Shown here: in pieces, positions 21,467 to 31,064 of the stretch
Layout of the letters: the number at the start of each line of letters is the position of its first letter
How positions within the stretch are numbered: position 1 is the stretch's first letter
Assembly: GCF_003987595.1 (NCBI RefSeq)
Contig: NZ_NGJZ01000001.1
Span: 62,001 to 126,000 of the forward strand
Reading direction: 5' to 3'
DNA: 64,000 nt
From: Vagococcus entomophilus
GTDB lineage: Bacteria; Bacillota; Bacilli; Lactobacillales; Vagococcaceae
Position numbers and translations under genes: made by a program
The notes under the pieces: generated by a model
Databases searched by the model: none
What the model saw: the letters and a program-made list of their open reading frames with translations, nothing else
What the model was told of the DNA's origin: nothing

Positions 21467-21873
21467 GTTAAAAAGGCTAAGGCAAATCTTAGAAAGTTCC
21501 CGTGATTAGCAAAATATCATAATGAATAATAATGAGAGCACTCCTTGATCAAATATTCTTATCACAAACAGTATATCTAAAAACCCCTTTGCTCATAGCT
21601 AGCAAAGGGGTTTTATGGGCTACCAGCAAAAATTAGCTCGATGAAAACTCGCTCAACAGCAGTGTTTAAACTAGAGGAAAGGAGAAAATAGCAGTCCAAG
21701 GTAGATATATTCACTGATGATTTTTAAGAAATTGAAGATAAAGAATAAAGCCTATAATTAGTCAACTACGAACTCACGAATCAGGTTGTACTTCGTGAAT
21801 GCTAGTATCGTTTTTTTACGATAAGCTTCTTGTGCTATAATGAAAGGGAAAAACGTGTCTGGAGGGTGGCAAG
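21467..21873. other. Intergenic region between the SRP RNA and marR
   Basis: About 400 bases with no supported coding sequence. A perfect 14-bp hairpin at 21580-21614 (AAAACCCCTTTGCT and complement) has A and T runs on opposite sides and could stop transcription in both directions. CACGAA/TTCGTG arms lie at about 21776-21798. TATAAT at about 21836 is a plausible marR -10. Nothing else was recognised. Confidence 0.5.
21580..21614. terminator. Orphan bidirectional terminator-like hairpin
   Basis: Perfect 14-bp arms with A-run before and T-run after, in a stretch with no adjacent gene end. It may be a remnant of a lost gene or a boundary of the inserted block. Confidence 0.7.
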
Positions 21874-22344
21874 ATGGGCAAAGAAGAACAAATGATGTTG
21901 GAAATAAGGCAAGTATTTAATAAAATGGCTTGGCTCAACAAATTAAAGATGGAAAAAGCTTTAGCGGGGCACAGTCCGTCTGAGGTTCATTGTATTGAAT
22001 ATATCGGCAAACATCCGGAAACGAATGTGACGCAGTTGGCAACAGCTTTTTTTATGACGAAGGGGGCTATTAGTAAACTAACGCAAAAGCTGATCAATAA
22101 AAAATTAATTGTCCGTTATCAAAAAAAAGAGAATAAAAAAGAAGTCTATTTTTGTTTAACCGATAAAGGGCATGAAATATTTGATATCCATGAAAAATTG
22201 CACCAAGAATTTCGTCAGCGAGATAAAGAAATATTGGATGAGCTCACACCAGAGCAAATTGACAAGGTATTAAGTTTTACAGAACGCTACAGTCAGCATT
22301 TGGACCTCGAAATAGCAAAAAAGCAATTTCCTGACAATAAATAG
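21874..22344 (+). CDS. MarR family transcriptional regulator
   Basis: A 156-residue winged-helix regulator. The HTH is at about residues 45-85 (ETNVTQLATAFFMTKGAISKLTQKL) followed by the wing (YQKKENKKEVYFCLTDKG). MarR proteins usually repress a neighbouring gene and are released by small ligands. The adjacent MFS gene has a 9-bp inverted repeat around its -10, a probable operator. The start is ATG 21874 with CTGGAGGGTGG upstream. A terminator separates the two genes. Confidence 0.92.
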   Translation: MGKEEQMMLEIRQVFNKMAWLNKLKMEKALAGHSPSEVHCIEYIGKHPETNVTQLATAFFMTKGAISKLTQKLINKKLIVRYQKKENKKEVYFCLTDKGHEIFDIHEKLHQEFRQRDKEILDELTPEQIDKVLSFTERYSQHLDLEIAKKQFPDNK

Positions 22345-22355
22345 AGAGAGTAGAA

Positions 22356-22392
22356 AACAAACCAAGTAATGCAACACTTGATTTGTTTTTTT
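22356..22392 (+). terminator. Terminator between marR and the MFS gene
   Basis: AAACAAACCAAGT and ACTTGATTTGTTT pair with one mismatch across a short loop, followed by seven T. Confidence 0.7.
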
Positions 22393-22393
22393 G

Positions 22394-22437
22394 TTGACTA
22401 AGAAACCAAAAAGAGTTATACTTTTTATGTTTCTTAG
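22394..22437 (+). promoter_or_regulatory. MFS promoter with a 9-bp inverted-repeat operator
   Basis: TTGACT (22394-22399) and TATACT (22417-22422) with exact 17-base spacing. CTAAGAAAC (22398-22406) and GTTTCTTAG (22429-22437) are perfect inverted repeats placed around the -10 and start site, as expected for repression by the adjacent MarR protein. Confidence 0.85.
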
Positions 22438-22458
22438 GAAACAAAAAGGAGAGGTTTA

Positions 22459-23682
22459 ATGTCAACAAATAATCATCATTCTTTCTATGATAAAAGTTTT
22501 GGTAACAGACATGCACTAATATTTGGATTTGTTTCGGTCTTTTTGATTGCAATTGGTTTTAGTATTGTAAATCCTGTGGTTCCTTTTCTAGTCAAACCTT
22601 ATGTTTTGGACACCAAGCAACAGGCCTTTTTTGTAACGCTACTTACGTCTGTTTATGCAGGCTGTATGTTTCTTTCTGCTCCTGTACTAGGGGCAATCAG
22701 TGACCGCTACGGTAGAAGACCAATCTTACTCACTAGTCTGTTGGGCTCGGCAATCGGATTGTTTATTTTTGGATTAGGGGGGAAGCTCTGGGTTCTGTTT
22801 TTAGGCCGCATAATTGAGGGGATATCAGGTGGCAGCATCGGGATGATTTTTGCCTACTTTGCAGATATTACTCCGAGCAATCAAAGGACTAAGTATTTTG
22901 GCTGGGCAAGTGCGATTGCAGGGATTGGTTCTGTTATGGGACCGACTATAGGGGGAATCCTAAGTAGTTTATTTAGCAATCAAGTCCCCTTTTATTTTGG
23001 TGCAATTCTAACGTTAGTCAATGTTGGATATGGTGCTTTCTTTATGCCGGAAAGTTTAAAAGAAGAAAATCGTTTGCTGAGCCTGACTCTAAAAAAGTTC
23101 AATCCGTTTTTACAATTAGCACAGGTGTTTTCACTAAAAATGGTCGGTCGCTTACTCTTTTCAGGTTTGTTATTGTGGATTCCAAATGGGGCCATGCAGG
23201 CGATTTTGGCTCAGTTCATCGTAGATATTTTTCATTCTAGAGCATTAATCATTGGCTTTATTTTTTCGATAATGGGGTTACAAGATATCATTTCTCAAGC
23301 TTTTTTCATGCCTCAATTATTAAAAAAATTTCATGATCGGCAGATTGTTTATATTGGGATTTTTGCTGAAATAGTAGGATATGTATGTATTGGGTTGTCA
23401 GCGTCCTTTGTTTCATTTCCGCTCTTTATTCTAGGCATGTTTTTCTTTGGGTTTGGTGATTCTGTTTTGTCTCCTGCTTTTAATGGCTTACTTTCAAAGT
23501 CGGCTCAGTCAAACGAACAGGGCAGCGTGCAAGGTGGTAGCCAAGCCGTTCAATCGTTGGCTAGAATTATTGGACCAATTGCAGGAGGGCAAGCTTATTT
23601 GGTTGTGAGCCAGGCGGCCCCCGCTTACTTTGGTGTTGTCTTTTTACTTGCGGCTATGTTCGTTCTTTTAAAGAAAAAATAG
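22459..23682 (+). CDS. MFS drug/metabolite exporter (DHA1 type)
   Basis: A 407-residue major facilitator with about twelve membrane segments. Motif A is GAISDRYGRRPILL at about residue 75, and the glycine-rich motif C region IAGIGSVMGPTIGG is in the fifth segment, which is typical of drug:H+ antiporters. It has its own strong promoter and a putative MarR operator. The substrate cannot be inferred. An AAAAGGAGAGG ribosome site precedes ATG 22459. It forms an accessory pair with marR, inserted between the SRP RNA and dnaX. Confidence 0.9.
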   Translation: MSTNNHHSFYDKSFGNRHALIFGFVSVFLIAIGFSIVNPVVPFLVKPYVLDTKQQAFFVTLLTSVYAGCMFLSAPVLGAISDRYGRRPILLTSLLGSAIGLFIFGLGGKLWVLFLGRIIEGISGGSIGMIFAYFADITPSNQRTKYFGWASAIAGIGSVMGPTIGGILSSLFSNQVPFYFGAILTLVNVGYGAFFMPESLKEENRLLSLTLKKFNPFLQLAQVFSLKMVGRLLFSGLLLWIPNGAMQAILAQFIVDIFHSRALIIGFIFSIMGLQDIISQAFFMPQLLKKFHDRQIVYIGIFAEIVGYVCIGLSASFVSFPLFILGMFFFGFGDSVLSPAFNGLLSKSAQSNEQGSVQGGSQAVQSLARIIGPIAGGQAYLVVSQAAPAYFGVVFLLAAMFVLLKKK

Positions 23683-23798
23683 GGTGGGGGAAAAGTGTAT
23701 GAATCTGATAAGTAAGCAAGAATCTATACAGATTTTTGTTCATTTCAGTTCATTTTTATAGGTGTTGTTTCTGTTAATATTGTTTATTCGGATAGTAA

Positions 23799-23840
23799 AA
23801 GCCAAGCTCATAACTTATGCGTTATGAGCTTGGCTTCTTT
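23799..23840. terminator. Strong bidirectional terminator
   Basis: A perfect 16-bp stem (AAGCCAAGCTCATAAC and complement) with a six-base loop, between the MFS gene and the convergent TPM-domain gene. Confidence 0.92.
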
Positions 23841-23874
23841 TGGTTATTTACTTTCATAAAATGAAATAAGCACG

Positions 23875-24678
23875 TTAAAAGCTTGTACCGCCGCCTCCGT
23901 GAGACTGGCCACCACTCGACATGTGAGTAGAACTTCCACCACCATCAGAGTCATTGTTTTTAGGAATAATTCTGGTGGTCATAAAGGTATCAACTAACAG
24001 GTCTTGTTGATCTTCGAGTGTCAAATCGCCTTTCTCTCGGTAAGGATAAGTGTAGGTCCCAGATTTTAGTTGATATCTTCTTAGGATACTAAAATAAAAA
24101 ATACCTGCTGCGATGCCACCGATAAGGAATGCAACAAAAATTTTGAGTGGGGATAAAGAGTGAACTCGAAGTATTTTTCCAGTCTGTTCATCGTAACTTT
24201 TTCCGTTGGGAATGCCTTTTTGGTAGTATGAGTCAACGCCTTCAAGAAATAGTTCTACTCCTTTTGCTGGATTATTTTCACGAAGCGGAGTTTGTAAACG
24301 TGTCAATAAGGTATTGATACGCTTATCAGTAAGATAGGCAACCATTTTACCAGCAGTTGAAATTTGGATTTGTCGATTTTTCATATCAATCAATAGTAAG
24401 GCGCCACTTTTATTTTTTCCAACTCCATAGCCATTTTGATCATAATAATCATCTGCATACTCCGTATAACTTTTGCCATTTGTGCTATTCGTAGTGACAA
24501 TTACGAGATCCATATTGACTGATTTTTTAACCGCTTGAACACTAGTTTCTAGTGATTGTTTTTGTTCACTGGTAAACAAGTTCGCTTGGTCTATGATACG
24601 AGTATCTGCCGCTTGAACACTTGCAGGAAGAAAAAAGAAGAAAACCCCGAAAAACAGAGCAATAAATGTCTTTTTCAT
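23875..24678 (-). CDS. TPM-domain membrane protein (YdjH-like)
   Basis: A 267-residue protein with a signal peptide (residues 1-23, ending VQAAD), an extracytoplasmic TPM domain (about 25-155, DQANLFTSEQKQSLE), one membrane helix at about 178-200 and a cytoplasmic tail ending in a Gly/Ser/His-rich stretch. It corresponds to B. subtilis YdjH, which acts with YdjG, YdjI and PspA in membrane stress. Its start overlaps the stop of the YdjG-like gene by four bases, so it is the third gene of that operon. Confidence 0.85.
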   Translation of the reverse strand: MKKTFIALFFGVFFFFLPASVQAADTRIIDQANLFTSEQKQSLETSVQAVKKSVNMDLVIVTTNSTNGKSYTEYADDYYDQNGYGVGKNKSGALLLIDMKNRQIQISTAGKMVAYLTDKRINTLLTRLQTPLRENNPAKGVELFLEGVDSYYQKGIPNGKSYDEQTGKILRVHSLSPLKIFVAFLIGGIAAGIFYFSILRRYQLKSGTYTYPYREKGDLTLEDQQDLLVDTFMTTRIIPKNNDSDGGGSSTHMSSGGQSHGGGGTSF

Positions 24679-25766
24679 AATAAATACCCCACAATCAAAG
24701 CTAAAATAAGAACGCTCAGAAAAACGCCAGCAGAAAATAATCCGAGTTTTAGTTTGTTAATGGGTAAAACTCCGCTTACCTTTCCGGTTTGGCCATTCAT
24801 TGCATAATAGTAGACTTTTTTATCAGACCCTTTACTGCGGTACGTGACCAGCCAAACAGGGAGTAAGACATAATCTTGCTGTTGTTTGATTAAATCAACA
24901 GAGGATTCTCGCTGAAAAACCGTTGTATAGCCATAAATCGTATCAGAAAGTAGCTCTGCTGAGTAATGGTTAAGCTCGTGCTTGACTTCTTCATCCATAC
25001 TAGCATATTCGATATCTCTTTTTTCGGCCTGAAATCCAGCCAGATATTCAGTTTGAAAGGGAAGGGCTTCTTCAAGAGTGAACGGCTGGACTGCTTCAAC
25101 CATTTTTTGTGGCGTATTTTTTGATAATGCATTTTTGGTTAAGTCTTTAAACGAAATAGCTCCCTTACGAAAAAGGGAAAACTTTTTCGTTTGAGTATAT
25201 TCCACATCGCCCACTACCCAAACACTGACAGAATTGGCTAAAGCAGATAATTCGCCTGTTAGCTCTGCGTGAACGTTCCAATAGGGAAAATAGACCCCCG
25301 TCAAATTTTCAACTTGTTTTTTGCTGAAAAAATCTTTTGGAATGAACTTTTTCTTCCTTGTCCAAGATAAAAAATTTTCAGTTGCTTCTTCTTTGGTAAT
25401 TTGAAAAGGAACTAAAGATTGAGGCAAAAACTCGCCACTGAGTCTTCCAGAAAGAACTACTGGATTATGGCAATAGTAGCAGTAAGTTGCTGCGGTAGTT
25501 GCATCAGTGACAATTTCAGCACCACAACTAGGGCATAAAAATAAAGAGGCTTCACCTGCACCAGCTTGTTGTGAACTAAAGGTGGTAGAGTTAGTTGGTT
25601 CTTTAGTTTCTGTTGCGACAGAGTCTGTAGGTTTTTTTTGAATGAACAAATCAGCTTCGGTATAAGTGTTGCCACAGTACTCGCAATGAAACAGTTGATT
25701 TTTAGGATCAAAAAGTAAAGGACCGTCACAATTGGGACATTTATGTGTGATTACAGTTTCGCTCAT
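24675..25766 (-). CDS. Zinc-ribbon membrane protein (YdjG-like)
   Basis: A 363-residue protein with two N-terminal zinc ribbons (CPNCDGPLLF...CEYCG at residues 9-32, and CPSCGAEI...CYYCH at about 78-98). A large soluble region follows, ending in a single C-terminal membrane helix (LGLFSAGVFLSVLILALIVGYLL). The architecture matches B. subtilis YdjG, sometimes mis-annotated as a TFIIB-like or helicase protein. It is the middle gene of the ydjI-ydjG-ydjH-like unit, four-base overlap with the next. A role in membrane-stress complex formation is inferred from B. subtilis. Confidence 0.83.
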   Translation of the reverse strand: MSETVITHKCPNCDGPLLFDPKNQLFHCEYCGNTYTEADLFIQKKPTDSVATETKEPTNSTTFSSQQAGAGEASLFLCPSCGAEIVTDATTAATYCYYCHNPVVLSGRLSGEFLPQSLVPFQITKEEATENFLSWTRKKKFIPKDFFSKKQVENLTGVYFPYWNVHAELTGELSALANSVSVWVVGDVEYTQTKKFSLFRKGAISFKDLTKNALSKNTPQKMVEAVQPFTLEEALPFQTEYLAGFQAEKRDIEYASMDEEVKHELNHYSAELLSDTIYGYTTVFQRESSVDLIKQQQDYVLLPVWLVTYRSKGSDKKVYYYAMNGQTGKVSGVLPINKLKLGLFSAGVFLSVLILALIVGYLL

Positions 25767-25785
25767 AGAAATTGTCCTTTCATCA

Positions 25786-26946
25786 TTAATCTAATGGTAA
25801 ACCTTGAAATGGTTGCCCACACTCAGGGCAAAATTTTGGTAACTTACTCGTGATAGTAACGACCTGTTTGCAAGCGCTACAGCGCATTTGTATACCACCA
25901 GAAGCTTGTGGTTCTTGGTGCTGTGCTGCTCGTTGCTCGTTTTGTGCCTGAATTTGTTGCTGATTGCTTTCGGAAGCTTGTGCAAAAAATCCACCAGTAG
26001 CATTCATTCCTGCATTCATTCCCATAAATCCGGCCATGCTTCCATTAGGATTAGAGCCGGCGTTTTCCATGCCTTTGGCAATTGAGCCTTGAACAAATCC
26101 TTCACGGATAGATGGATCCCCGAGCATCGCCCCTTGGTTGCGCATGTTGATTAATTTAGTTGAATCGTCGGTGTAAGAAATACTCGCTACAGCAACCGAG
26201 ACGATTTCCATTCCTCGCATAGAGCGCCAGTCTTCGTCCAACACATTCGCCATATACTTACTTAATTCCATACTTTTTGAAGGAACGTAAGAGATACGCT
26301 CGCCTGCAGCGGACATTTGGTTGATCGAAGTTTGAAGAGCTGTCAAAAATTCAGCAAGGTATTGTTCATTGATGTCACTAATATCGACAGTGTCTAAATT
26401 CCTTGGAATGGCTTCTTTAAAAAATAATATAGGATCGACAATTCGAATTGAGTAGTTGCCGTGAGCACGTAAAAACAATTCAGCATTGTAAAAATTATCA
26501 AAATAGTTAAGGGGGCTACTTGTCCCAAATTTGATGCCTTTGATTTCTTGTAAATTAATATAATAAACAGTTTGTTTTTGAGGAGTGACACCGCCGAACT
26601 TGAACCGGCTAAACGATTCCTCAATCGCACTTTTGAGGTTTCCGGTAAACATGGAAGGCGCTTTTTGATTATCCACAGTGTAGTAACCTTCTTCAGCAGT
26701 ATAATCAATAATCTTACCGCCATCTACTAATAACATCATTGTGTTTGGATAGACATGAATAACAGAACCATCAGAGATGACGCCCTCGGTCCCCTTTTTG
26801 TTAGAGCCACGACGATCATTTTGGCGAACGGCTACGCCAGATGTCATAACGGTCGAGCCGGAAAGTTCATCTGGTTCAATGACCTCTAGCCATTGATCAG
26901 CCAAACCGCCTCCAACTGCACTTGTTGCTGCTTTTATAAGACCCAT
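25786..26946 (-). CDS. SPFH-domain protein with C-terminal zinc ribbon (YdjI-like)
   Basis: A 386-residue flotillin-like protein matching YdjI of B. subtilis. An SPFH/band-7 region spans about residues 30-270, followed by a Gly/Met/Ala-rich linker (MAGFMGMNAGMNATGG), a glutamine-rich segment and a C-terminal zinc ribbon (CSACKQVV...CPECGQPF). No membrane helix is present, so association with membranes would be peripheral or through YdjG/YdjH. It is the first gene of the operon, with an extended -10 (TGGTACAAT) about 45 bases upstream on the minus strand. PspA, the usual partner, is not in this window. Confidence 0.86.
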   Translation of the reverse strand: MGLIKAATSAVGGGLADQWLEVIEPDELSGSTVMTSGVAVRQNDRRGSNKKGTEGVISDGSVIHVYPNTMMLLVDGGKIIDYTAEEGYYTVDNQKAPSMFTGNLKSAIEESFSRFKFGGVTPQKQTVYYINLQEIKGIKFGTSSPLNYFDNFYNAELFLRAHGNYSIRIVDPILFFKEAIPRNLDTVDISDINEQYLAEFLTALQTSINQMSAAGERISYVPSKSMELSKYMANVLDEDWRSMRGMEIVSVAVASISYTDDSTKLINMRNQGAMLGDPSIREGFVQGSIAKGMENAGSNPNGSMAGFMGMNAGMNATGGFFAQASESNQQQIQAQNEQRAAQHQEPQASGGIQMRCSACKQVVTITSKLPKFCPECGQPFQGLPLD

Positions 26947-27137
26947 AATAGTTACTCCTTTAATTTTTATTTATTGTTTCTATTGTACCATATTCTATTG
27001 TAGAAAATTTTATTTTAGCCAATAATCAGTCTTAAGCATGAGAAAAAAGAAGATAGAGGAATTGGAAACGAGGTGGTAATTTTAACAGAAATCCCTTATA
27101 ATATAGAAGATAGATTTCTGAGAAGAGGAGAATGGAT

Positions 27138-28901
27138 ATGGCTTATCAAGCGTTATACCGAGTATGGCGTTCCCAACGTTTTGGGGATGTTGTTGGACAA
27201 AAAACGGTCACGCAAACTTTGAAAAATGCAATTGTTCAACAAAAAATTTCTCATGCCTATCTATTCACAGGACCTAGAGGAACAGGGAAGACAAGCGCGG
27301 CAAAAATTTTTGCCAAGGCTGTCAATTGCCATCATGCAGTTGATGGGGAACCATGTAACGAGTGTGAGATATGCCGCTCTATTACTGAGGGTAGCTGTAG
27401 CGATGTGATTGAGATTGATGCGGCAAGTAATAACGGAGTAGAAGAAATTCGTGATATTCGTGAAAAGGTCAAATATGCACCGACACAAGCAGACTATAAA
27501 GTCTATATTATTGATGAGGTTCATATGCTTTCTACTGGGGCATTTAATGCGTTACTAAAGACGCTAGAAGAACCACCCAAAAATGTGATTTTTATATTAG
27601 CCACAACTGAACCACATAAAATTCCAGCGACGATTATTTCTAGAACACAGCGTTTCGATTTTAGACGAATAGCTACTCAAGATATTGTCGAACATATGCG
27701 CTTTATACTAGAAGAATTAAAGATTAAGTACGAGGATCAGGCGTTGTATGTGATTGCTCGAGCTGCTGAGGGTGGAATGCGCGATGCACTGAGCATTTTG
27801 GACCAAGGAATCTCGTTTAGTGAAGAAGGCTTAACGGTCTCAAGTGCCATGCAAGTAACGGGAAGTTTGACACACGAGATGATGGATCATTATCTTGAAT
27901 GTTGCGTGGATGGAAGTGTTGAGCAAGCTTTAGAAGTTCTAGAGGTCTTATTAAATGAAGGAAAAGAAGGTAGTCGGTTTTTAGAGGACTTATTGCTGTA
28001 CTGTCGTGATTTATTGATGTTCCAACAAGCACCTAAATTGCTTGAAGAAAAATCAGGACAAACCACTGAAAAGTTTCAAATTTTGGCCAAAACTATGCCA
28101 GTTGAAACCATTTATCACTTTATTAATATTTTAAATGAAACACAAGGAGAATTGAAATTTAGTAACCATCCCAATATTTATTTAGAGGTTGCCACAGTCA
28201 AACTCGCTACTGGGACAAAAGCGGCGTCTACGTTACAGCTATCAGATAAACAGGTGGCAAGCACTGAAAGTGAGCATGTCTCTCAAGAAATTTTGGAGTT
28301 ACAACAGACGATTCAAAAATTAGCAGCAGAGGTTAAGCACTTAAAAGAACAAGGAGTAGCGAGTACGGGTGCTGCTCCAACGTCTAATCAAAGTCAACCA
28401 CACAGTAAAAAAGCGACTATACAAAAATATAGAGTGCCAAAAGAGCGTGTCTATCAGGTTCTATCACAAGCAACAAGAGAGCATTTAATCAAGGTGAAAG
28501 AGGTTTGGGAAGATGTGCTTGATTTGCTTTTGGTCACGCAACGAGCGGTGTTAAAAGCAAGTGATGTTGTCGCTGCAAGTCCGAATGGGATGGTGGTGTC
28601 GTTTGATTATGAAATTTTGTGCCAACGGGCTTCGGAGGATACAGAATTACAAGATTCATTGCAAGCTGCGCTTGAAAAGCTTGCACACTATACGCCAGCG
28701 ATTGTTTGTATTCCAAGCGAGTCCTGGGGTGGGCTGAGAAAGGAATTTTTAAGCCAAAATCAATCAGATAAATCAATTCAATATACAACTGTACCAGAAG
28801 AAAATACACAAGAACAAACTGTGCAAGAAGAATCAAGGCATGTGGTCGAAGAAGCAGTCAATCTCTTTGGCCAAAACAGTGTGGAAGTATTGGATGATTA
28901 A
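27138..28901 (+). CDS. dnaX: DNA polymerase III subunits gamma and tau
   Basis: ATPase of the sliding-clamp loader. The 587-residue protein has Walker A GPRGTGKTS at about residue 45, a zinc module (CNECEIC), Walker B YIIDEVHML, and the sensor sequence TTEPHKIPATIISRTQRFDF just after. The C-terminal region (about 380-587) is the tau-specific extension. ATG 27138 (MAYQALYRVW) is favoured over 27132 because AGAGGAG ends seven bases before it. It opens the conserved dnaX-ybaB-recR cluster. Confidence 0.96.
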   Translation: MAYQALYRVWRSQRFGDVVGQKTVTQTLKNAIVQQKISHAYLFTGPRGTGKTSAAKIFAKAVNCHHAVDGEPCNECEICRSITEGSCSDVIEIDAASNNGVEEIRDIREKVKYAPTQADYKVYIIDEVHMLSTGAFNALLKTLEEPPKNVIFILATTEPHKIPATIISRTQRFDFRRIATQDIVEHMRFILEELKIKYEDQALYVIARAAEGGMRDALSILDQGISFSEEGLTVSSAMQVTGSLTHEMMDHYLECCVDGSVEQALEVLEVLLNEGKEGSRFLEDLLLYCRDLLMFQQAPKLLEEKSGQTTEKFQILAKTMPVETIYHFINILNETQGELKFSNHPNIYLEVATVKLATGTKAASTLQLSDKQVASTESEHVSQEILELQQTIQKLAAEVKHLKEQGVASTGAAPTSNQSQPHSKKATIQKYRVPKERVYQVLSQATREHLIKVKEVWEDVLDLLLVTQRAVLKASDVVAASPNGMVVSFDYEILCQRASEDTELQDSLQAALEKLAHYTPAIVCIPSESWGGLRKEFLSQNQSDKSIQYTTVPEENTQEQTVQEESRHVVEEAVNLFGQNSVEVLDD

Positions 28902-28927
28902 TAAAATTTAAAGGAGAATAAACTATT

Positions 28928-29242
28928 ATGATGCGTGGAATGGGAAATATGCAAGGAATGATGAAACAAGTTCAAAAGATGCAAAAGGAAATGGAGGCGG
29001 CACAAGCTACTCTAAACGCCAAAGAGTTTACAGGGGAAGCGAGCAATGGTCTCGTAACAGCCACATTTACAGGAGATAAAAAAATGACAGACTTGGTCAT
29101 TAAGCCAGAGTTGATTGATCCAGAAGATCCAGATATGCTCCAAGACTTAATGATTGTTGCAGTGAATGATGCATTAGCTAAAATTTCAAAAGAGACAGAA
29201 GCAACAATGGGAAAATATGCAAAAGGGATTCCAGGATTATAG
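28928..29242 (+). CDS. YbaB/EbfC nucleoid-associated protein
   Basis: A 104-residue DNA-binding protein of the YbaB/EbfC family, dimeric with a tweezer-like shape. A methionine-rich N-terminus ([14 protein letters not shown]) precedes a long helix and the conserved [17 protein letters not shown] strand region. Located between dnaX and recR as in most Firmicutes. AAGGAG lies about ten bases upstream; ATG 28931 is an equal alternative start. A terminator follows, so recR may have its own promoter. Confidence 0.94.
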   Translation: MMRGMGNMQGMMKQVQKMQKEMEAAQATLNAKEFTGEASNGLVTATFTGDKKMTDLVIKPELIDPEDPDMLQDLMIVAVNDALAKISKETEATMGKYAKGIPGL

Positions 29243-29265
29243 AAAAAACCACCTATAACGTAAGG

Positions 29266-29306
29266 AAAGTGGAACAATGTGATTTTTACGGTTGTTCCGC
29301 TTTTTT
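29266..29306 (+). terminator. Terminator between ybaB and recR
   Basis: AAAGTGGAACAA pairs with TTGTTCCGCTTT (one G-U), then six T. Confidence 0.85.
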
Positions 29307-29413
29307 ATGTGAAATTTAAGAGTAGAAAAAGCAAAAATGCTATTTTTAGAGGGAATATGGTAAAATATGAAGGATTATAATGAAAGAATAGTTTATGGAA
29401 AGAAGGACAAGAG

Positions 29414-30010
29414 ATGCAGTACCCAGCTCCGATTGCAAAACTAATTGAGAGCTATATGAAGTTACCAGGAATTGGTGCTAAAACAGCCGCTCGATTGGCT
29501 TTTTATACAATAGAAATGAATGAAGATGATGTAACCACTTTTGCTAAGTCTTTAATCAGTGTCAAAAGAGACTTACATTATTGTAGTATCTGCGGGAATA
29601 TAACAGAAGAAGACCCCTGCGAGATTTGTGCGGATAATACAAGAGATAAAAGTGTTATTTTGGTAGTCGAAGAAACAAAAGACGTGATGGCTCTTGAAAA
29701 AATGCGAGAGTATCAAGGCTTGTATCACGTGTTGCATGGTGTTTTGTCTCCAATGGACGGGACAGGACCAGATGATATAAACATTGCTTCGTTAATTAAT
29801 CGACTTCATGATGCCAAGGTTAAAGAAGTGATTATTGCAACTAATGCAACAACCGAGGGCGAAGCAACAGCAATGTATCTTTCCCGTTTAATTAAGCCAG
29901 CAGGAATCAAGGTCACGCGTCTAGCTCATGGTCTTTCAGTTGGTAGTGATATAGAATATGCGGACGAAGTGACCTTACTTAAAGCAGTTGAGGGTAGACG
30001 TGAACTATAG
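29414..30010 (+). CDS. recR: Recombination mediator RecR
   Basis: Works with RecF/RecO to load RecA at gaps. The 198-residue protein has the helix-hairpin-helix [15 protein letters not shown], the zinc finger [16 protein letters not shown], and a Toprim domain with [12 protein letters not shown]. It ends in the typical [19 protein letters not shown]. Length is standard. An extended -10 (TGGTAAAAT) at about 29358 and an AAAGAAGG site precede it. Cytoplasmic. Confidence 0.97.
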   Translation: MQYPAPIAKLIESYMKLPGIGAKTAARLAFYTIEMNEDDVTTFAKSLISVKRDLHYCSICGNITEEDPCEICADNTRDKSVILVVEETKDVMALEKMREYQGLYHVLHGVLSPMDGTGPDDINIASLINRLHDAKVKEVIIATNATTEGEATAMYLSRLIKPAGIKVTRLAHGLSVGSDIEYADEVTLLKAVEGRREL

Positions 30011-30055
30011 GCTAGTAGTCAAAAGTATGGAATAAGCAATGGAGGAATGAAAATC

Positions 30056-31052
<997 letters not shown>

Positions 31053-31064
31053 GATAGTAAGCAG

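Noticed and set aside
21467-21873. T-box or riboswitch in the long gap after the SRP RNA
   Set aside because: No T-box specifier loop or TGGN motif and no known riboswitch core was recognised; only hairpins and a probable -10.
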